Below, in pieces: positions 17,386 through 28,172 of a stretch of DNA of 64,000 nucleotides (within the stretch, counting starts at the first letter, position 1; every line of letters begins with the position of its first letter). The translations under genes were made by a program, and so were the position numbers. The notes below the pieces were generated by a model, which worked only from the letters and a program-made list of their open reading frames with translations, searched no databases and was not told where the DNA came from. Source of the stretch: an uncultured Rikenellaceae bacterium (lineage in GTDB: Bacteria > Bacteroidota > Bacteroidia > Bacteroidales > Rikenellaceae); contig CAJTLO010000006.1 of assembly GCA_910577285.1 (NCBI GenBank), positions 1-64,000 on the forward strand, in the 5' to 3' direction.

Positions 17386-17860
17386 AACCACGCGACTCCT
17401 TTGCTGTGTCGTGTCGCAACGTTCCGGTCACTCCGCAAGGCGTGATTGTCAATCCGTCCACATACGAATCAAGGCAAGGTACTTTTCTGCGAACCGCTCG
17501 AATCGGACACGAGCTTCTAAATTCCACGCTCGCCCGTACCGTAGAATCCGGAGCCGATCGAGCGGATTGTGCAGCGTGTGTATCTTTCTGTGCACCGATC
17601 CCAAACCGGCGCGTTCCTCCAGCTTTTCGGGCAGAGAGATAACGGCATCAGCGAATCTGGAGATTCAGGGTATTCCCGAGCGTTTTGCCCCTCGGAATAG
17701 AACCGTTCGATAGACTTGCCGACATCGCGCCGGCCGTAAGAAATCTTGCCGCAGCGAACCTTCATCCGTTTTTCAGCAAGCTTTTGGTAATCTCGACAGG
17801 CACCATACCCGCTTCGGCAGCGACTCTCCGAACCTCCTTCGGCCTCTGAAATAGGCAATA
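17386..17860. other. Intergenic region with possible gene remnant
   Basis: No intact gene. On the minus strand an open frame from 17664 to 17449 without an early start codon reads LEERAGLGSVHRKIHTLHNP and RYGRAWNLEARVRFERFAEK, which looks protein-like and ends in a normal stop. It may be the 3' end of a decayed gene next to the tRNA. I do not recognise the family. Confidence 0.3.
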
Positions 17861-18017
<157 letters not shown>

Positions 18018-18873
18018 GGGCTTCTTGCCTTAAGCGGATGCAAATATAAGTCAAAAAAACGATTATCCAAAAGTTGAGAGGAGATAAAATGCGGGGGCGC
18101 CTCCGTAGGGGTTGGTCGGGGTGGTGGTATGGAGTGGTGCCGGGGCCTGTAGGACAGCGAGAGGCGCATTCGGCATGGGGCGAGGCGACCGGGCGGAGGG
18201 AGCGAGGAACGGGGGAAGGCGATGGAACAAGACGGGAGAGGTGCCGTCGAATGGAGGGCGGGTAACGGCAGGAGGCATCCGGTTCCGAGTACTGAGAGCA
18301 GGAAGTAGGGGAAAGCGCGAAGGGGCGGGAGCCGGAGAAGAGAGGATTCCTTAAATTATCGGAGACAGGAGAGGGGATTGCCGGCAGGTATCCTCGATGC
18401 GTGAAATCGGTTGGCGGTCAGTGGGAACAGCTGTTGTCGAATGGGCTGCCGGTGGGGATGGGAGCGGCGCGGAGGAGGTTTTTGGGGGCGGGTCTCAGGG
18501 GTTTGCAAGAGGTTGGTGGCCCGGGAGAACAGTTGTTGTCGGATGGGGTGTTGCCGTTGGGGATGGGAGTGAGGGCGGAGGAGGCTTTTGGGGGCGGGCC
18601 TCAGGGGGTTGCAAGAGGTTGCCGGTTAGGGAAAACAGTTGTTGTCGAATGGGCTGCCGGTGGAGATGGGAGCGGCGCGGAGGAGGGTGCCGGATAGGGC
18701 GTTGCCGCGCCGGACGAGCAGTCGCGAGGCGTTGCGTTCGGCGTCGGGAAAACGGCAGGCCGACAATAGGAGTAAAGACGGCGAAGGGCGTGCCGCTACG
18801 AGGAGTGCGGTGCCGCGATCGGGGAAATGTGGATATAATCGGTCGGTATGTACTGTAATGCCGGTGGATTTTG
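18018..18873. other. Intergenic region, purine-rich, with tandem repeat
   Basis: No gene supported. The plus strand is strongly G-rich and A-rich. It holds the 102-106 bp tandem repeat at 18421-18695. The only other signal is the purB promoter at its right end. Confidence 0.55.
18421..18695. repeat. Imperfect tandem repeat, 102-106 bp unit, about 2.7 copies
   Basis: The word GAACAG or AAACAG followed by TGTTGTCG recurs at about 18426, 18528 and 18634. Each copy continues with GGGGATGGGAG, GGAGGAGG, TTTTGGGGGCGGG, CTCAGGGG and TTGCAAGAGGTTG; the third copy is cut short. Unit length changes by a few bases between copies, so it is not a coding repeat. Confidence 0.8.
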
Positions 18874-18881
18874 TATCTTTG
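18874..18881 (+). promoter_or_regulatory. -7 box of purB promoter
   Basis: TATCTTTG matches TAnnTTTG exactly; the -33 region is weak. It puts the transcript start near 18888, so the ATG at 18858 is upstream of the RNA and the ATG at 18906 is the start. Confidence 0.5.
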
Positions 18882-18905
18882 TTCCTTAGCAAAACCAATG
18901 CGGAT

Positions 18906-20219
18906 ATGATAGAGAGATACAGCCGGCCTGCCATGAGGGCCATTTGGACAGAACAGCGGAAATTCGAGGCATACCTGAAGGTGGAGATCCTTGCTGCCGA
19001 GGCGTGGAGCGAACTCGGTGTCATCCCCAAAGAGGATATTGCCAAACTGTGGGAGAAGGCCTCCTTCAGCATCGATCGGATCAAGGAGATCGAGGAGCAG
19101 ACCCACCATGATATCGTGGCCTTTACGCGTGCCGTCAGCGAAACCCTCGGCGAGGAGCGCAAATGGGTGCATTACGGACTGACGAGTACCGATGTGGTGG
19201 ATACCGCCAACGGTTATCTTATCAAACAGGCCAACGAGGTATTGCTGAAAGACATAGAGGATTTCATCGAGATGCTGCGCCGGCAGGCGCTCCGTTTCAG
19301 GAATACGCCCTGCATCGGGCGTACGCACGGTATTCATGCCGACATCACCTGTTTCGGACTCAAATGGGTGCTGTGGCACGAGGAGATGGTGCGGAATCTG
19401 GAGCGTTTCCGTGCGGCCGCCCGCAACATCGAGGTGGGCAAGCTGAGCGGAGCGGTCGGCAATTTCGCCAACATACCTCCGTTCATACAGGACTACGTGT
19501 GCGAGAAACTGGGCATCCAGAGCGCCAATATCTCCACGCAGGTGATTCAGCGCGACAGGCACGCCTACTATATGGCAACGCTCGCCGTGATCGCCGCATC
19601 GCTCGAACAGATGGCTTTCGAAGTGCGGAACCTGCAGCGCACGGAGGTGCACGAAGTGGAGGAGGCGTTCGGCAAGGGCCAGAAGGGGTCGAGTGCCATG
19701 CCGCACAAGCGCAATCCGATAAGCAGCGAAAACATTACGGGGTGTGCACGCGTGATGCGCGGCTACATGCTTACGTTCTATGAGAATGTGGCCCTGTGGC
19801 ACGAGCGCGACATCTCCCATTCGGCTACCGAGCGCATCATCCTGCCCGATGCCACCATGCTCCTCGACTACATGCTCACGCGTTTCCGCGGTGTATTGGA
19901 GAACCTGACGGTCTTCCCGGAGGTGATGTTGGAAAACATCTACCGTACGCGCGGCGTCATCTTCGCCCAGCGGGTGATGAACGCCCTCATCGGGAAGGGG
20001 TTGTCGCGCGAGGGGGCCTACGATACGGTACAGCCCATCGCCATGCGTGCCATGAGCGAGCGACGCGACTACCAGGAGTTGCTGCACGAGAGTCCGGATG
20101 TGATGAAGTATCTGACCGGCGAGGAGCTGGACGCATGCTTCACGCTCGACTACTACATGAAGAACGTCGATTTTATCTATCGTCGGGCGGGAATTAAGGA
20201 AGATTCAGAAGAACAATAG
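18906..20219 (+). CDS. purB: Adenylosuccinate lyase
   Basis: 437 residues. It belongs to the fumarase/aspartase superfamily, with the signature GSSAMPHKRNP near residue 262, the substrate loop containing the catalytic Ser, and HYGLTSTDVVDTA and GRTHGIHADITC earlier. It splits SAICAR to AICAR and adenylosuccinate to AMP, in each case releasing fumarate, in the cytosol. The start at 18906 begins MIERYSRPAM, the usual N-terminus. It is 9 bp upstream of purA, so the two enzymes that flank adenylosuccinate are cotranscribed. Confidence 0.95.
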   Translation: MIERYSRPAMRAIWTEQRKFEAYLKVEILAAEAWSELGVIPKEDIAKLWEKASFSIDRIKEIEEQTHHDIVAFTRAVSETLGEERKWVHYGLTSTDVVDTANGYLIKQANEVLLKDIEDFIEMLRRQALRFRNTPCIGRTHGIHADITCFGLKWVLWHEEMVRNLERFRAAARNIEVGKLSGAVGNFANIPPFIQDYVCEKLGIQSANISTQVIQRDRHAYYMATLAVIAASLEQMAFEVRNLQRTEVHEVEEAFGKGQKGSSAMPHKRNPISSENITGCARVMRGYMLTFYENVALWHERDISHSATERIILPDATMLLDYMLTRFRGVLENLTVFPEVMLENIYRTRGVIFAQRVMNALIGKGLSREGAYDTVQPIAMRAMSERRDYQELLHESPDVMKYLTGEELDACFTLDYYMKNVDFIYRRAGIKEDSEEQ

Positions 20220-20228
20220 AAGAAAAAG

Positions 20229-21512
20229 ATGAAGAACAGGCTGGTTGTCGTCGGAACCCAGTGGGGGGACGAAGGAAAAGGGAAGATAACCGATTATTAT
20301 GCCAAAGATGCCGATGTGGTGGTACGTTACCAGGGCGGTAACAACGCCGGCCACACCATCACTTTCGACGGGCAGCGCTTCGCCCTGCAGAGCATTCCGT
20401 CGGGAATATTCAATCCGCACATCAGGAATGTGATGGCCAACGGCATGGTGGTGAACCCTGTGAGTGTGGTCAGCGAGCTGGAAGCGTTGGAGGCGCGCGG
20501 CATCCGGGATTACAATCTCTATATTTCCGACCGTGCCGCGGTCGTGATGCCCTACCACTCGGTGCTCGACGGCGCGTTGGAATCGATGAAGGGCGGTAAG
20601 CTGATCGGGACCACCAAGAAGGGAATCGGTCCTGCGTATTCCGACAAGTACGAACGGACGGGGATACGCATGGGCGACCTGCTCGATGCCGACTATTTCG
20701 CCGCGAGGTTGCGCGATGCGTTGGAGGAGAAGAACATGGTGCTGCGGATGCTGGGTTGCGAACCCATGTCGTTCGACGCTATTTATGCTCAGTACATGGA
20801 GCTGGCCGCCAAGCTCGGCAAATACATATGCGACACGTCGGTACTGATCAACGAGGAGATAGAGAAGGGCTCGAAGGTGTTGTTCGAGGGGGCGCAGGGT
20901 GTCATGCTCTGCATCGACCACGGCACCTATCCCTATGTGACCTCCTCCAGCCCTACGGCTTCGAGCGTGCCGCAGAATACGGGCATCGCTCCGCGGTATG
21001 TCGATAACGTGCTCGGCGTCTGCAAGGCCTACACCACGCGGGTGGGCGAGGGACCTTTCCCCACCGAGCTCGAGGGACCCACGGCGGATGCGATCCGCGA
21101 GCGCGGTCACGAGTACGGTACCGTGACGGGACGTCCGCGCAGGGTGGGGTGGCTCGATGCGGTGGTGCTCAACCATACCCGCCGGGTGAGCGGCATCGAC
21201 TATCTGGCGCTCATGCTGTTCGATGTGCTCTCCGGGCTCGATACGGTGAAGATATGCGTCGCTTACGAACTCGACGGAGAGCGTATCGAGACCATGCCCT
21301 CCACCATTCCGCAATTCCAGCGTTGCAAGCCGATCTATATCGAGATGCCCGGCTGGAAAGAGGATATTACCGGCATCAAGAGCTTTGAAGAGTTGCCGCA
21401 GGCGGCTCAGGACTACGTACGGAAGATCGAGGAGTTGACCCGGATCAAGGTCGCCGTGCTTTCGGTCGGTCCCGACAGGATGCAGACCGTGCGGCTTTGC
21501 GAGATATTTTAA
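20229..21512 (+). CDS. purA: Adenylosuccinate synthetase
   Basis: 427 residues, complete. The P-loop-like GTP motif WGDEGKGK lies at residues 12-19, with the catalytic Asp in it; GGNNAGHT, the IMP-binding TTKKGIGPAYSDK and VGEGPFPTEL follow. It joins IMP and aspartate using GTP, the first committed step to AMP. It directly follows purB (9 bp) and is followed by a strong terminator, so purB-purA forms a two-gene unit. Confidence 0.96.
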   Translation: MKNRLVVVGTQWGDEGKGKITDYYAKDADVVVRYQGGNNAGHTITFDGQRFALQSIPSGIFNPHIRNVMANGMVVNPVSVVSELEALEARGIRDYNLYISDRAAVVMPYHSVLDGALESMKGGKLIGTTKKGIGPAYSDKYERTGIRMGDLLDADYFAARLRDALEEKNMVLRMLGCEPMSFDAIYAQYMELAAKLGKYICDTSVLINEEIEKGSKVLFEGAQGVMLCIDHGTYPYVTSSSPTASSVPQNTGIAPRYVDNVLGVCKAYTTRVGEGPFPTELEGPTADAIRERGHEYGTVTGRPRRVGWLDAVVLNHTRRVSGIDYLALMLFDVLSGLDTVKICVAYELDGERIETMPSTIPQFQRCKPIYIEMPGWKEDITGIKSFEELPQAAQDYVRKIEELTRIKVAVLSVGPDRMQTVRLCEIF

Positions 21513-21550
21513 ATCTTCGGGGGGACAGGAGTGTCTCCGCGATGAATGTC

Positions 21551-21591
21551 AGGTTCCCCGATCGTCGCGGCGATCGGGGAACCTTGTTTTT
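21551..21591 (+). terminator. Terminator of purBA
   Basis: Perfect 14-bp stem (AGGTTCCCCGATCG, loop TCGCGG) followed by TGTTTTT. Confidence 0.9.
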
Positions 21592-21686
21592 CCCGGACGT
21601 TGCTCCTCTCCGGCAGGTTGGACGGATGGCGGATCGGTTTTATGAAATAATCCGTATCTTTAGATAGTATTTCAAGCGATGGGTCT

Positions 21687-22133
21687 ATGTGGAGAAAGCG
21701 AATAACGACAGGATGTCTCCTGCTCCTGTGGGGTGGAGGAACGGTCGGGGCCGGCGAACCGGTGCCGACGGCCGACAGCATCGTACTCGAGTTGCCGTCG
21801 GCACCCTCCGTATCCGGTGCCGTCGGAGAGAGCGACGGATTCTATGTGTACGCTACGCTCGGATTTCGGCTGGCGTGGAGCGGCATTACGGTGTATCTGA
21901 ATTTCGGGGTGGACCAGCTCCGGCCCTACCTGATGGATGACCAGGGGAACCGCTTGGTGTTCGACAGCCGTCTCGAAGCGCTCAACTACCTCTCGGCGCG
22001 TGGATGGGAATTGGTGCAGGTCTATTTGGATGTCGATGACGGCGATTCGTCGGAACGCTATCTGTTAAGGAAGAGGCTGCGCGATTTTACGCCGCAGGAG
22101 CGGCAGATTTACGACAATTATGTCAGAAGGTGA
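21687..22133 (+). CDS. Exported small protein of unknown function
   Basis: 148 residues. The N-terminus MWRKRITTGCLLLLWGGGTV is a signal peptide, probably cleaved after GAGEP. The mature part has FYVYATLGFRLAWSGITVYL and ends with ALNYLSARGWELVQVYLD, a GWELV motif found in several small Bacteroidetes proteins, then RYLLRKRL. I cannot name a biochemical role. It is a single-gene unit with its own terminator at 22180-22213. A -7-like TATCTTTA at 21655-21662 may drive it. Confidence 0.75.
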   Translation: MWRKRITTGCLLLLWGGGTVGAGEPVPTADSIVLELPSAPSVSGAVGESDGFYVYATLGFRLAWSGITVYLNFGVDQLRPYLMDDQGNRLVFDSRLEALNYLSARGWELVQVYLDVDDGDSSERYLLRKRLRDFTPQERQIYDNYVRR

Positions 22134-22179
22134 CGGTGACAGAGACTTTCGGGCGGCTTGTCGCGTAGTATAAAAAGGA

Positions 22180-22213
22180 ATGCGTGCCGGGTGACTCCCG
22201 GCACGCATCTTTT
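22180..22213 (+). terminator. Terminator after 21687 gene
   Basis: 12-bp stem, arms ATGCGTGCCGGG and CCCGGCACGCAT, followed by CTTTTAT. Confidence 0.8.
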
Positions 22214-22248
22214 ATCCGTTCGGAGAACGGTCGCAGCATTCTTTTCGG

Positions 22249-22728
22249 TTAATCGGGAAGCCGGCACTCGGTCGGAGTAGGGGTATTGAAATAGGTGTCG
22301 TATGCGGTCACAATGCTTGCCGCACCTGTCAGCAGGCTGCCTATGATCGCTCCTTTGATAATCACCCGCTTCACGGTGAACTTGGTGCGGCTGAAGAGTC
22401 CGGCGAACAATCCGCCGCCGATGGCGCCGAAACCGAAGCCGATGATGAGGTCGCGCAGGCAGAAAAGCACCCGCTTGAAGTAGAACCAAAAGCCGTGGGG
22501 AGCGGACGTTTCGCCATGGACGGCCGGGGTGATCGTCGGGGCGGTGTCGTCGGTTTCGGCCGGAACGTATTGCCCGCACTCCGGACAGAGAACGGTTTCG
22601 GGAGCGGTATGCTCCCCGTAAGCGGTATCCTCGACCGATGCGGCGGAAGGGGATGTGTCGGCGTAGACCGGTGTACCGGGCGACAGGGCCAGAACGAGTG
22701 CGGCGCAGAAGAGATAGAAGGTTTTTAT
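22249..22728 (-). CDS. Membrane protein of unknown function with apparent ATA start
   Basis: A 159-residue protein is readable from 22728: a signal-like segment (KTFYLFCAALVLALS), a Thr/Ala/Pro-rich linker holding one CPEC motif (half a zinc ribbon), then RVLFCLRDLIIGFGFGAIGG, a Gly-rich membrane segment, and a second hydrophobic stretch ending SIVTAYDTYFNTP. The codon where translation should start is ATA, in the context ACC ATA AAA ACC; no ATG, GTG or TTG lies in frame between it and a -7-like TATATTTA at 22785-22792. A GTG start inside the membrane half would give only 73 residues and lose the signal segment. Either ATA is used, or the start codon has mutated and the gene is decaying. Function unknown. 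Confidence 0.55.
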   Translation of the reverse strand: MKTFYLFCAALVLALSPGTPVYADTSPSAASVEDTAYGEHTAPETVLCPECGQYVPAETDDTAPTITPAVHGETSAPHGFWFYFKRVLFCLRDLIIGFGFGAIGGGLFAGLFSRTKFTVKRVIIKGAIIGSLLTGAASIVTAYDTYFNTPTPTECRLPD

Positions 22729-22792
22729 GGTAGTAGTTTTTGTGAGGTAATAGTGTTTACATGCGCTTGTGATGTTGTGTTTGGTAAATATA

Positions 22793-23080
22793 ATAATAAA
22801 AAGTGGTGAATGGGCGAAGCGTGCGTTTTTTTGAATAGGACCGGCTTAGTTTTCCGACCTGTGTTTTGGGCCTTGAGGATCGGGCGGCGGCGACGGGGCG
22901 CTCCGGTTCCGTTTATCGGAAGTTGGCGGCGAATACCGATTGCTGTCGGCATGGGATTGATGCGGTGGACCCGGACACCTCCTCCGGTACCTCTCCCGCA
23001 AGGGGTGGAATGAACAGCGAACGTAGCCGGATGGTCGGATGCTGCCCGGCGTACGGTGTCTTCTTCGGGCTGCGGTGAAA
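22793..23080. other. Intergenic region
   Basis: Nothing recognisable; open frames on both strands lack protein-like content. Confidence 0.5.
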
Positions 23081-23114
23081 CATTTCAGGGGGACCGAAAG
23101 GTCCCCCTGAAATG
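23081..23114. terminator. Terminator of hut operon
   Basis: Perfect 15-bp stem (CATTTCAGGGGGACC, loop GAAA), 20 bp beyond the end of hutI. Confidence 0.8.
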
Positions 23115-23134
23115 CAATTGACAGGCTGCTCGGG

Positions 23135-24373
23135 CTACAGTACCTTTTTGCCTTCCAGCACAAGTCCTGCAGTGAGGGAGGTGCCGTAGGCGTAGGGGAT
23201 GAATTCGAGCGACGATACCGGCTCCGTGATCCAGAGGTTGGCCTTTTTGCCTTTGGTGATGCTGCCGTGCGTTGCCTGGAGTCCCATGGCGTAGGCGCCG
23301 TTCAGGGTGGCTGCATGGAAAGCCTCCTGCGGGTTCATGCGCAGCTTGATGCAGGCGAGCGACACGATGAACTTCATGTTGCCCGAGGGCGACGAGCCCG
23401 GATTGAAGTCGGAGGCGATCGCCACGCCGAGTCCGGCGTCAATCATCCGGCGTGCCGGCGGGTAGTTCATGCCCAGGAAAAAGGCGGCGCCCGGCAGGAT
23501 GGTCGGCATGGTCTGCGAGTCGAGCAGGGCTGCGATCTCCTCCTCGCCGGTGAACTCGAGGTGGTCTACGGAGAGTGCGCCGTGCGCTACGCCCACCTGT
23601 ATTCCGCCCGATGCGGCGAGTTCGTTGGCGTGTATTTTGGGACGCATGCCGTACTTCGCACCGCATTCGAGCATGCGGGCGGTCTCCTCCGGCGTGAAGA
23701 AGCCGCGGTCGCAGAAGACATCCACGAAGTCGGCCAGCCCTTCGGCTGCCACGGCGGGAATCATCTCCCGGCAGATGAGGTCGACATACTCCGCCTGGCG
23801 GCCGATGTAGTCGCGGGCCACGGCATGGGCGCCGAGGAAGGTGGCGCGGATGGTCATGGGCGACTCCTCGGCCATGCGGCGGATGACGCGCAGCATCTTC
23901 AGTTCGTCTTCCGTGGAGAGGCCGTAACCGCTTTTGATTTCGGCGGCACCCGTTCCCGATTCCATCATTTGCCGCAGGCGCGGCATGGCTTCTTCGTAGA
24001 GTTCCTGTTCGCTGGCCGTGTGCAGGCGGTCTGCCGAGTTGAGGATGCCACCGCCGCGGCGGGCGATCTCCTCGTAGGAGAGACCGTTGATCTTGTCCAC
24101 GAACTCGCCTTCGCGGCTTCCGGCGTAGACGATGTGCGTGTGCGAGTCGCAGAAGGCGGGCAGTACGACGCCTCCGCGGGCGTCGATCTCTTCGTCCGCC
24201 CTCCCTTCGGGCAGCTCTTCCATCGGTCCGTAGGCGGTGATGAGGCCGTCCTCGGCGGTCAGGTAGGCGTTCCCGATGGTCTCCAGGCGTTTCATGTCGG
24301 CGCCCGTGACACGTGCGCGTCCGCTTTCGTCGATACCGGCGAGCGTGCCTATGTTCTTGATCGTTAGTTTCAT
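23135..24373 (-). CDS. hutI: Imidazolonepropionase
   Basis: 412 residues; the start at 24373 gives MKLTIKNIGTLAGID, while an upstream in-frame ATG adds an unrelated leader. Amidohydrolase fold: FCDSHTHIVYAGSRE (metal His pair), KSGYGLSTEDELKM, KIHANELAASGG, VDHLE and ASDFNPGSSPSGN. It hydrolyses imidazolone-5-propionate to N-formimino-glutamate, the third step of histidine breakdown. It is the last gene of the ftcD-hutU-hutH-hutI operon, 105 bp after hutH, with a small hairpin at 24418-24447 between them. Confidence 0.95.
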   Translation of the reverse strand: MKLTIKNIGTLAGIDESGRARVTGADMKRLETIGNAYLTAEDGLITAYGPMEELPEGRADEEIDARGGVVLPAFCDSHTHIVYAGSREGEFVDKINGLSYEEIARRGGGILNSADRLHTASEQELYEEAMPRLRQMMESGTGAAEIKSGYGLSTEDELKMLRVIRRMAEESPMTIRATFLGAHAVARDYIGRQAEYVDLICREMIPAVAAEGLADFVDVFCDRGFFTPEETARMLECGAKYGMRPKIHANELAASGGIQVGVAHGALSVDHLEFTGEEEIAALLDSQTMPTILPGAAFFLGMNYPPARRMIDAGLGVAIASDFNPGSSPSGNMKFIVSLACIKLRMNPQEAFHAATLNGAYAMGLQATHGSITKGKKANLWITEPVSSLEFIPYAYGTSLTAGLVLEGKKVL

Positions 24374-24478
24374 TGTGCTGGTGTTTGCGGGCCGTGCCCG
24401 GTGTGTATTATAAGGCACCGCTTTCCGTTATGTTCGGCGGAAAGCGGCGACCTTGTTGTAAATGGTGCGAGGGCGGTA

Positions 24479-25963
24479 CTACATGCCCCTGACGAACTGT
24501 ACCGAGCTCTCGATGTGGGGGTACATGATCTCGTCGTTGGAGATGAACGGTACCCGTTTGCGGTATTCGGCGAATATCGCTTCGATGGCCGGCGACGATT
24601 TGAGGGGGCGGCGGAACTCCAGCGCCTGGGCGGCGTTGAAAAGTTCGATGGCGAGCACCCGTTCGGTGTTGTTCACGATACGATAGAGCTTGGTAGCCGC
24701 ATTGGAACCCATGCTCACATGGTCCTCCTGGCCCTGCGAGGAGGGGATGGAGTCGGCCGAGGCAGGCATGCAGAGGCCTTTGCTCTGGCTTACGATCGAT
24801 GCTGCGGTGTACTGCGGAATCATGAAGCCGCTGTTAAGACCGGGGTTGGCCACGAGGAACGAAGGAAGTCCGCGCGAACCCGAGATGAGTTTGTAGGTGC
24901 GGCGTTCGGAGATGTTGCCCAGTTCGGAAACCGCGATGGCGAGGAAGTCCATCGCTACGGCGATCGGCTGACCGTGGAAGTTGCCGGCCGAGATGACGAT
25001 GTCTTCGTCGGGGAATACCGTGGGGTTGTCCGTGACGCTGTTGATCTCGGTGGTGATGACGCTCTCCACGTAGTCGATGGTATCTTTCGACGCGCCGTGT
25101 ACCTGCGGAACGCAGCGGAACGAGTAGGGGTCCTGAACGTGTTCCTTGTGGCGTGCGATCAGTTCGCTGCCCTGGAGCAGTTCGCGGAAATTGCGAGCCG
25201 TTTCGAGCTGTCCGCGGTGTGCACGCACTTTATGGACGGGTTCGTAGAAAGGTTCGATGCGTCCGTCGAATGCGTCCAGCGACATGGCTCCGATCTTGTC
25301 GGCGCATTCGGAGAGGCGGCGTGCGTTCACGATGCACCATACGCCGAACGAGCTCATGAATTGCGTGCCGTTCAGCAGGGCGAGTCCCTCTTTCGACTGC
25401 AACTCGATGGGCTGCCAGCCGAACTTCTTCAGTACTTCGGCCGCCGGTACGTCTTTTCCTTCGAACTCCACTTCGCCCAGGCCCAGCAGCGGGAGCGACA
25501 TGTGGGCGAGCGGAGCGAGGTCGCCCGATGCGCCCAGCGAACCCTGCTGGTAGATGATGGGCAGGACGTCGTTGTTGAAGAAATCGATGAGCCGCTCCAC
25601 GGTGGCTACCTGTACGCCCGAGTGGCCGTAGGAGAGCGACTGGATCTTCAGCAGCAGAATCAGACGGACGATCGGGGAGGGAACCCGTTCGCCGGTGCCG
25701 CAGGCGTGCGACATGACGAGGTTCTTCTGCAGTTCGCCCAGCCGTTTCTTGTCTACCGAGATGTTGCACAGCGAACCGAAACCGGTGGTTACGCCGTAAA
25801 TCGGTGCGGCGTCCTTCTCTTCGGTCTTGCTGTCGAGGTAGTCGCGGCAGCGCTGGATGCGTGCGCGGGCGTCGTCCGAGAGTTCGAGCCGATACCCCCC
25901 GGCGGCTATCTCGTAAGCCTGCTGCGGGGTGATGTGTGCGGATGATATCAGATGCGTTTTCAT
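24479..25963 (-). CDS. hutH: Histidine ammonia-lyase
   Basis: 494 residues. The Ala-Ser-Gly triad that forms the MIO cofactor lies in GSLGASGDLAPLAHM near residue 143. GVTTGFGSLCN near residue 54 holds the catalytic Tyr-loop region, and GNFHGQP and SSQGQEDHVSMG are the usual distal motifs. It converts histidine to urocanate and ammonia. It lies 126 bp after hutU, with a GC-rich hairpin (25982-26015) in the gap. Confidence 0.96.
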   Translation of the reverse strand: MKTHLISSAHITPQQAYEIAAGGYRLELSDDARARIQRCRDYLDSKTEEKDAAPIYGVTTGFGSLCNISVDKKRLGELQKNLVMSHACGTGERVPSPIVRLILLLKIQSLSYGHSGVQVATVERLIDFFNNDVLPIIYQQGSLGASGDLAPLAHMSLPLLGLGEVEFEGKDVPAAEVLKKFGWQPIELQSKEGLALLNGTQFMSSFGVWCIVNARRLSECADKIGAMSLDAFDGRIEPFYEPVHKVRAHRGQLETARNFRELLQGSELIARHKEHVQDPYSFRCVPQVHGASKDTIDYVESVITTEINSVTDNPTVFPDEDIVISAGNFHGQPIAVAMDFLAIAVSELGNISERRTYKLISGSRGLPSFLVANPGLNSGFMIPQYTAASIVSQSKGLCMPASADSIPSSQGQEDHVSMGSNAATKLYRIVNNTERVLAIELFNAAQALEFRRPLKSSPAIEAIFAEYRKRVPFISNDEIMYPHIESSVQFVRGM

Positions 25964-26089
25964 TTCTTTTTCGTTTTTTGTCCCGCTCCGGCCGGGGGTG
26001 TCCGGCGGGAGCGGGGAGTATTCATGATTGGATTACCGTTTTGCGGCCTGGCGCCCGAAAGGGCGGAAACCGTTGACAGACTTTTCGGC

Positions 26090-28114
<2,025 letters not shown>

Positions 28115-28133
28115 GGGTATGTATGGTTTGAAA

Positions 28134-28165
28134 TCCGAGCGGGATACGCAGGTATCCCGCTCGGA
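28134..28165. other. Intercistronic hairpin ftcD/hutU
   Basis: Arms TCCGAGCGGGATAC and GTATCCCGCTCGGA with a GCAG loop. There is no T-run, so it looks like an mRNA-stabilising or processing element rather than a terminator. Similar hairpins lie in the two other hut gaps (25982-26015, 24418-24447). Confidence 0.6.
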
Positions 28166-28172
28166 CGGTTTA

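Noticed and set aside
17517..17858. 113-codon minus-strand frame next to tRNA-Ser
   Set aside because: Composition is not protein-like beyond short stretches; an overlapping frame (17449-17664) looks slightly better and is reported only as a possible remnant.
18639..18905. N-terminal extension of PurB
   Set aside because: The added residues come from tandem repeat DNA and lie upstream of the predicted transcript start.
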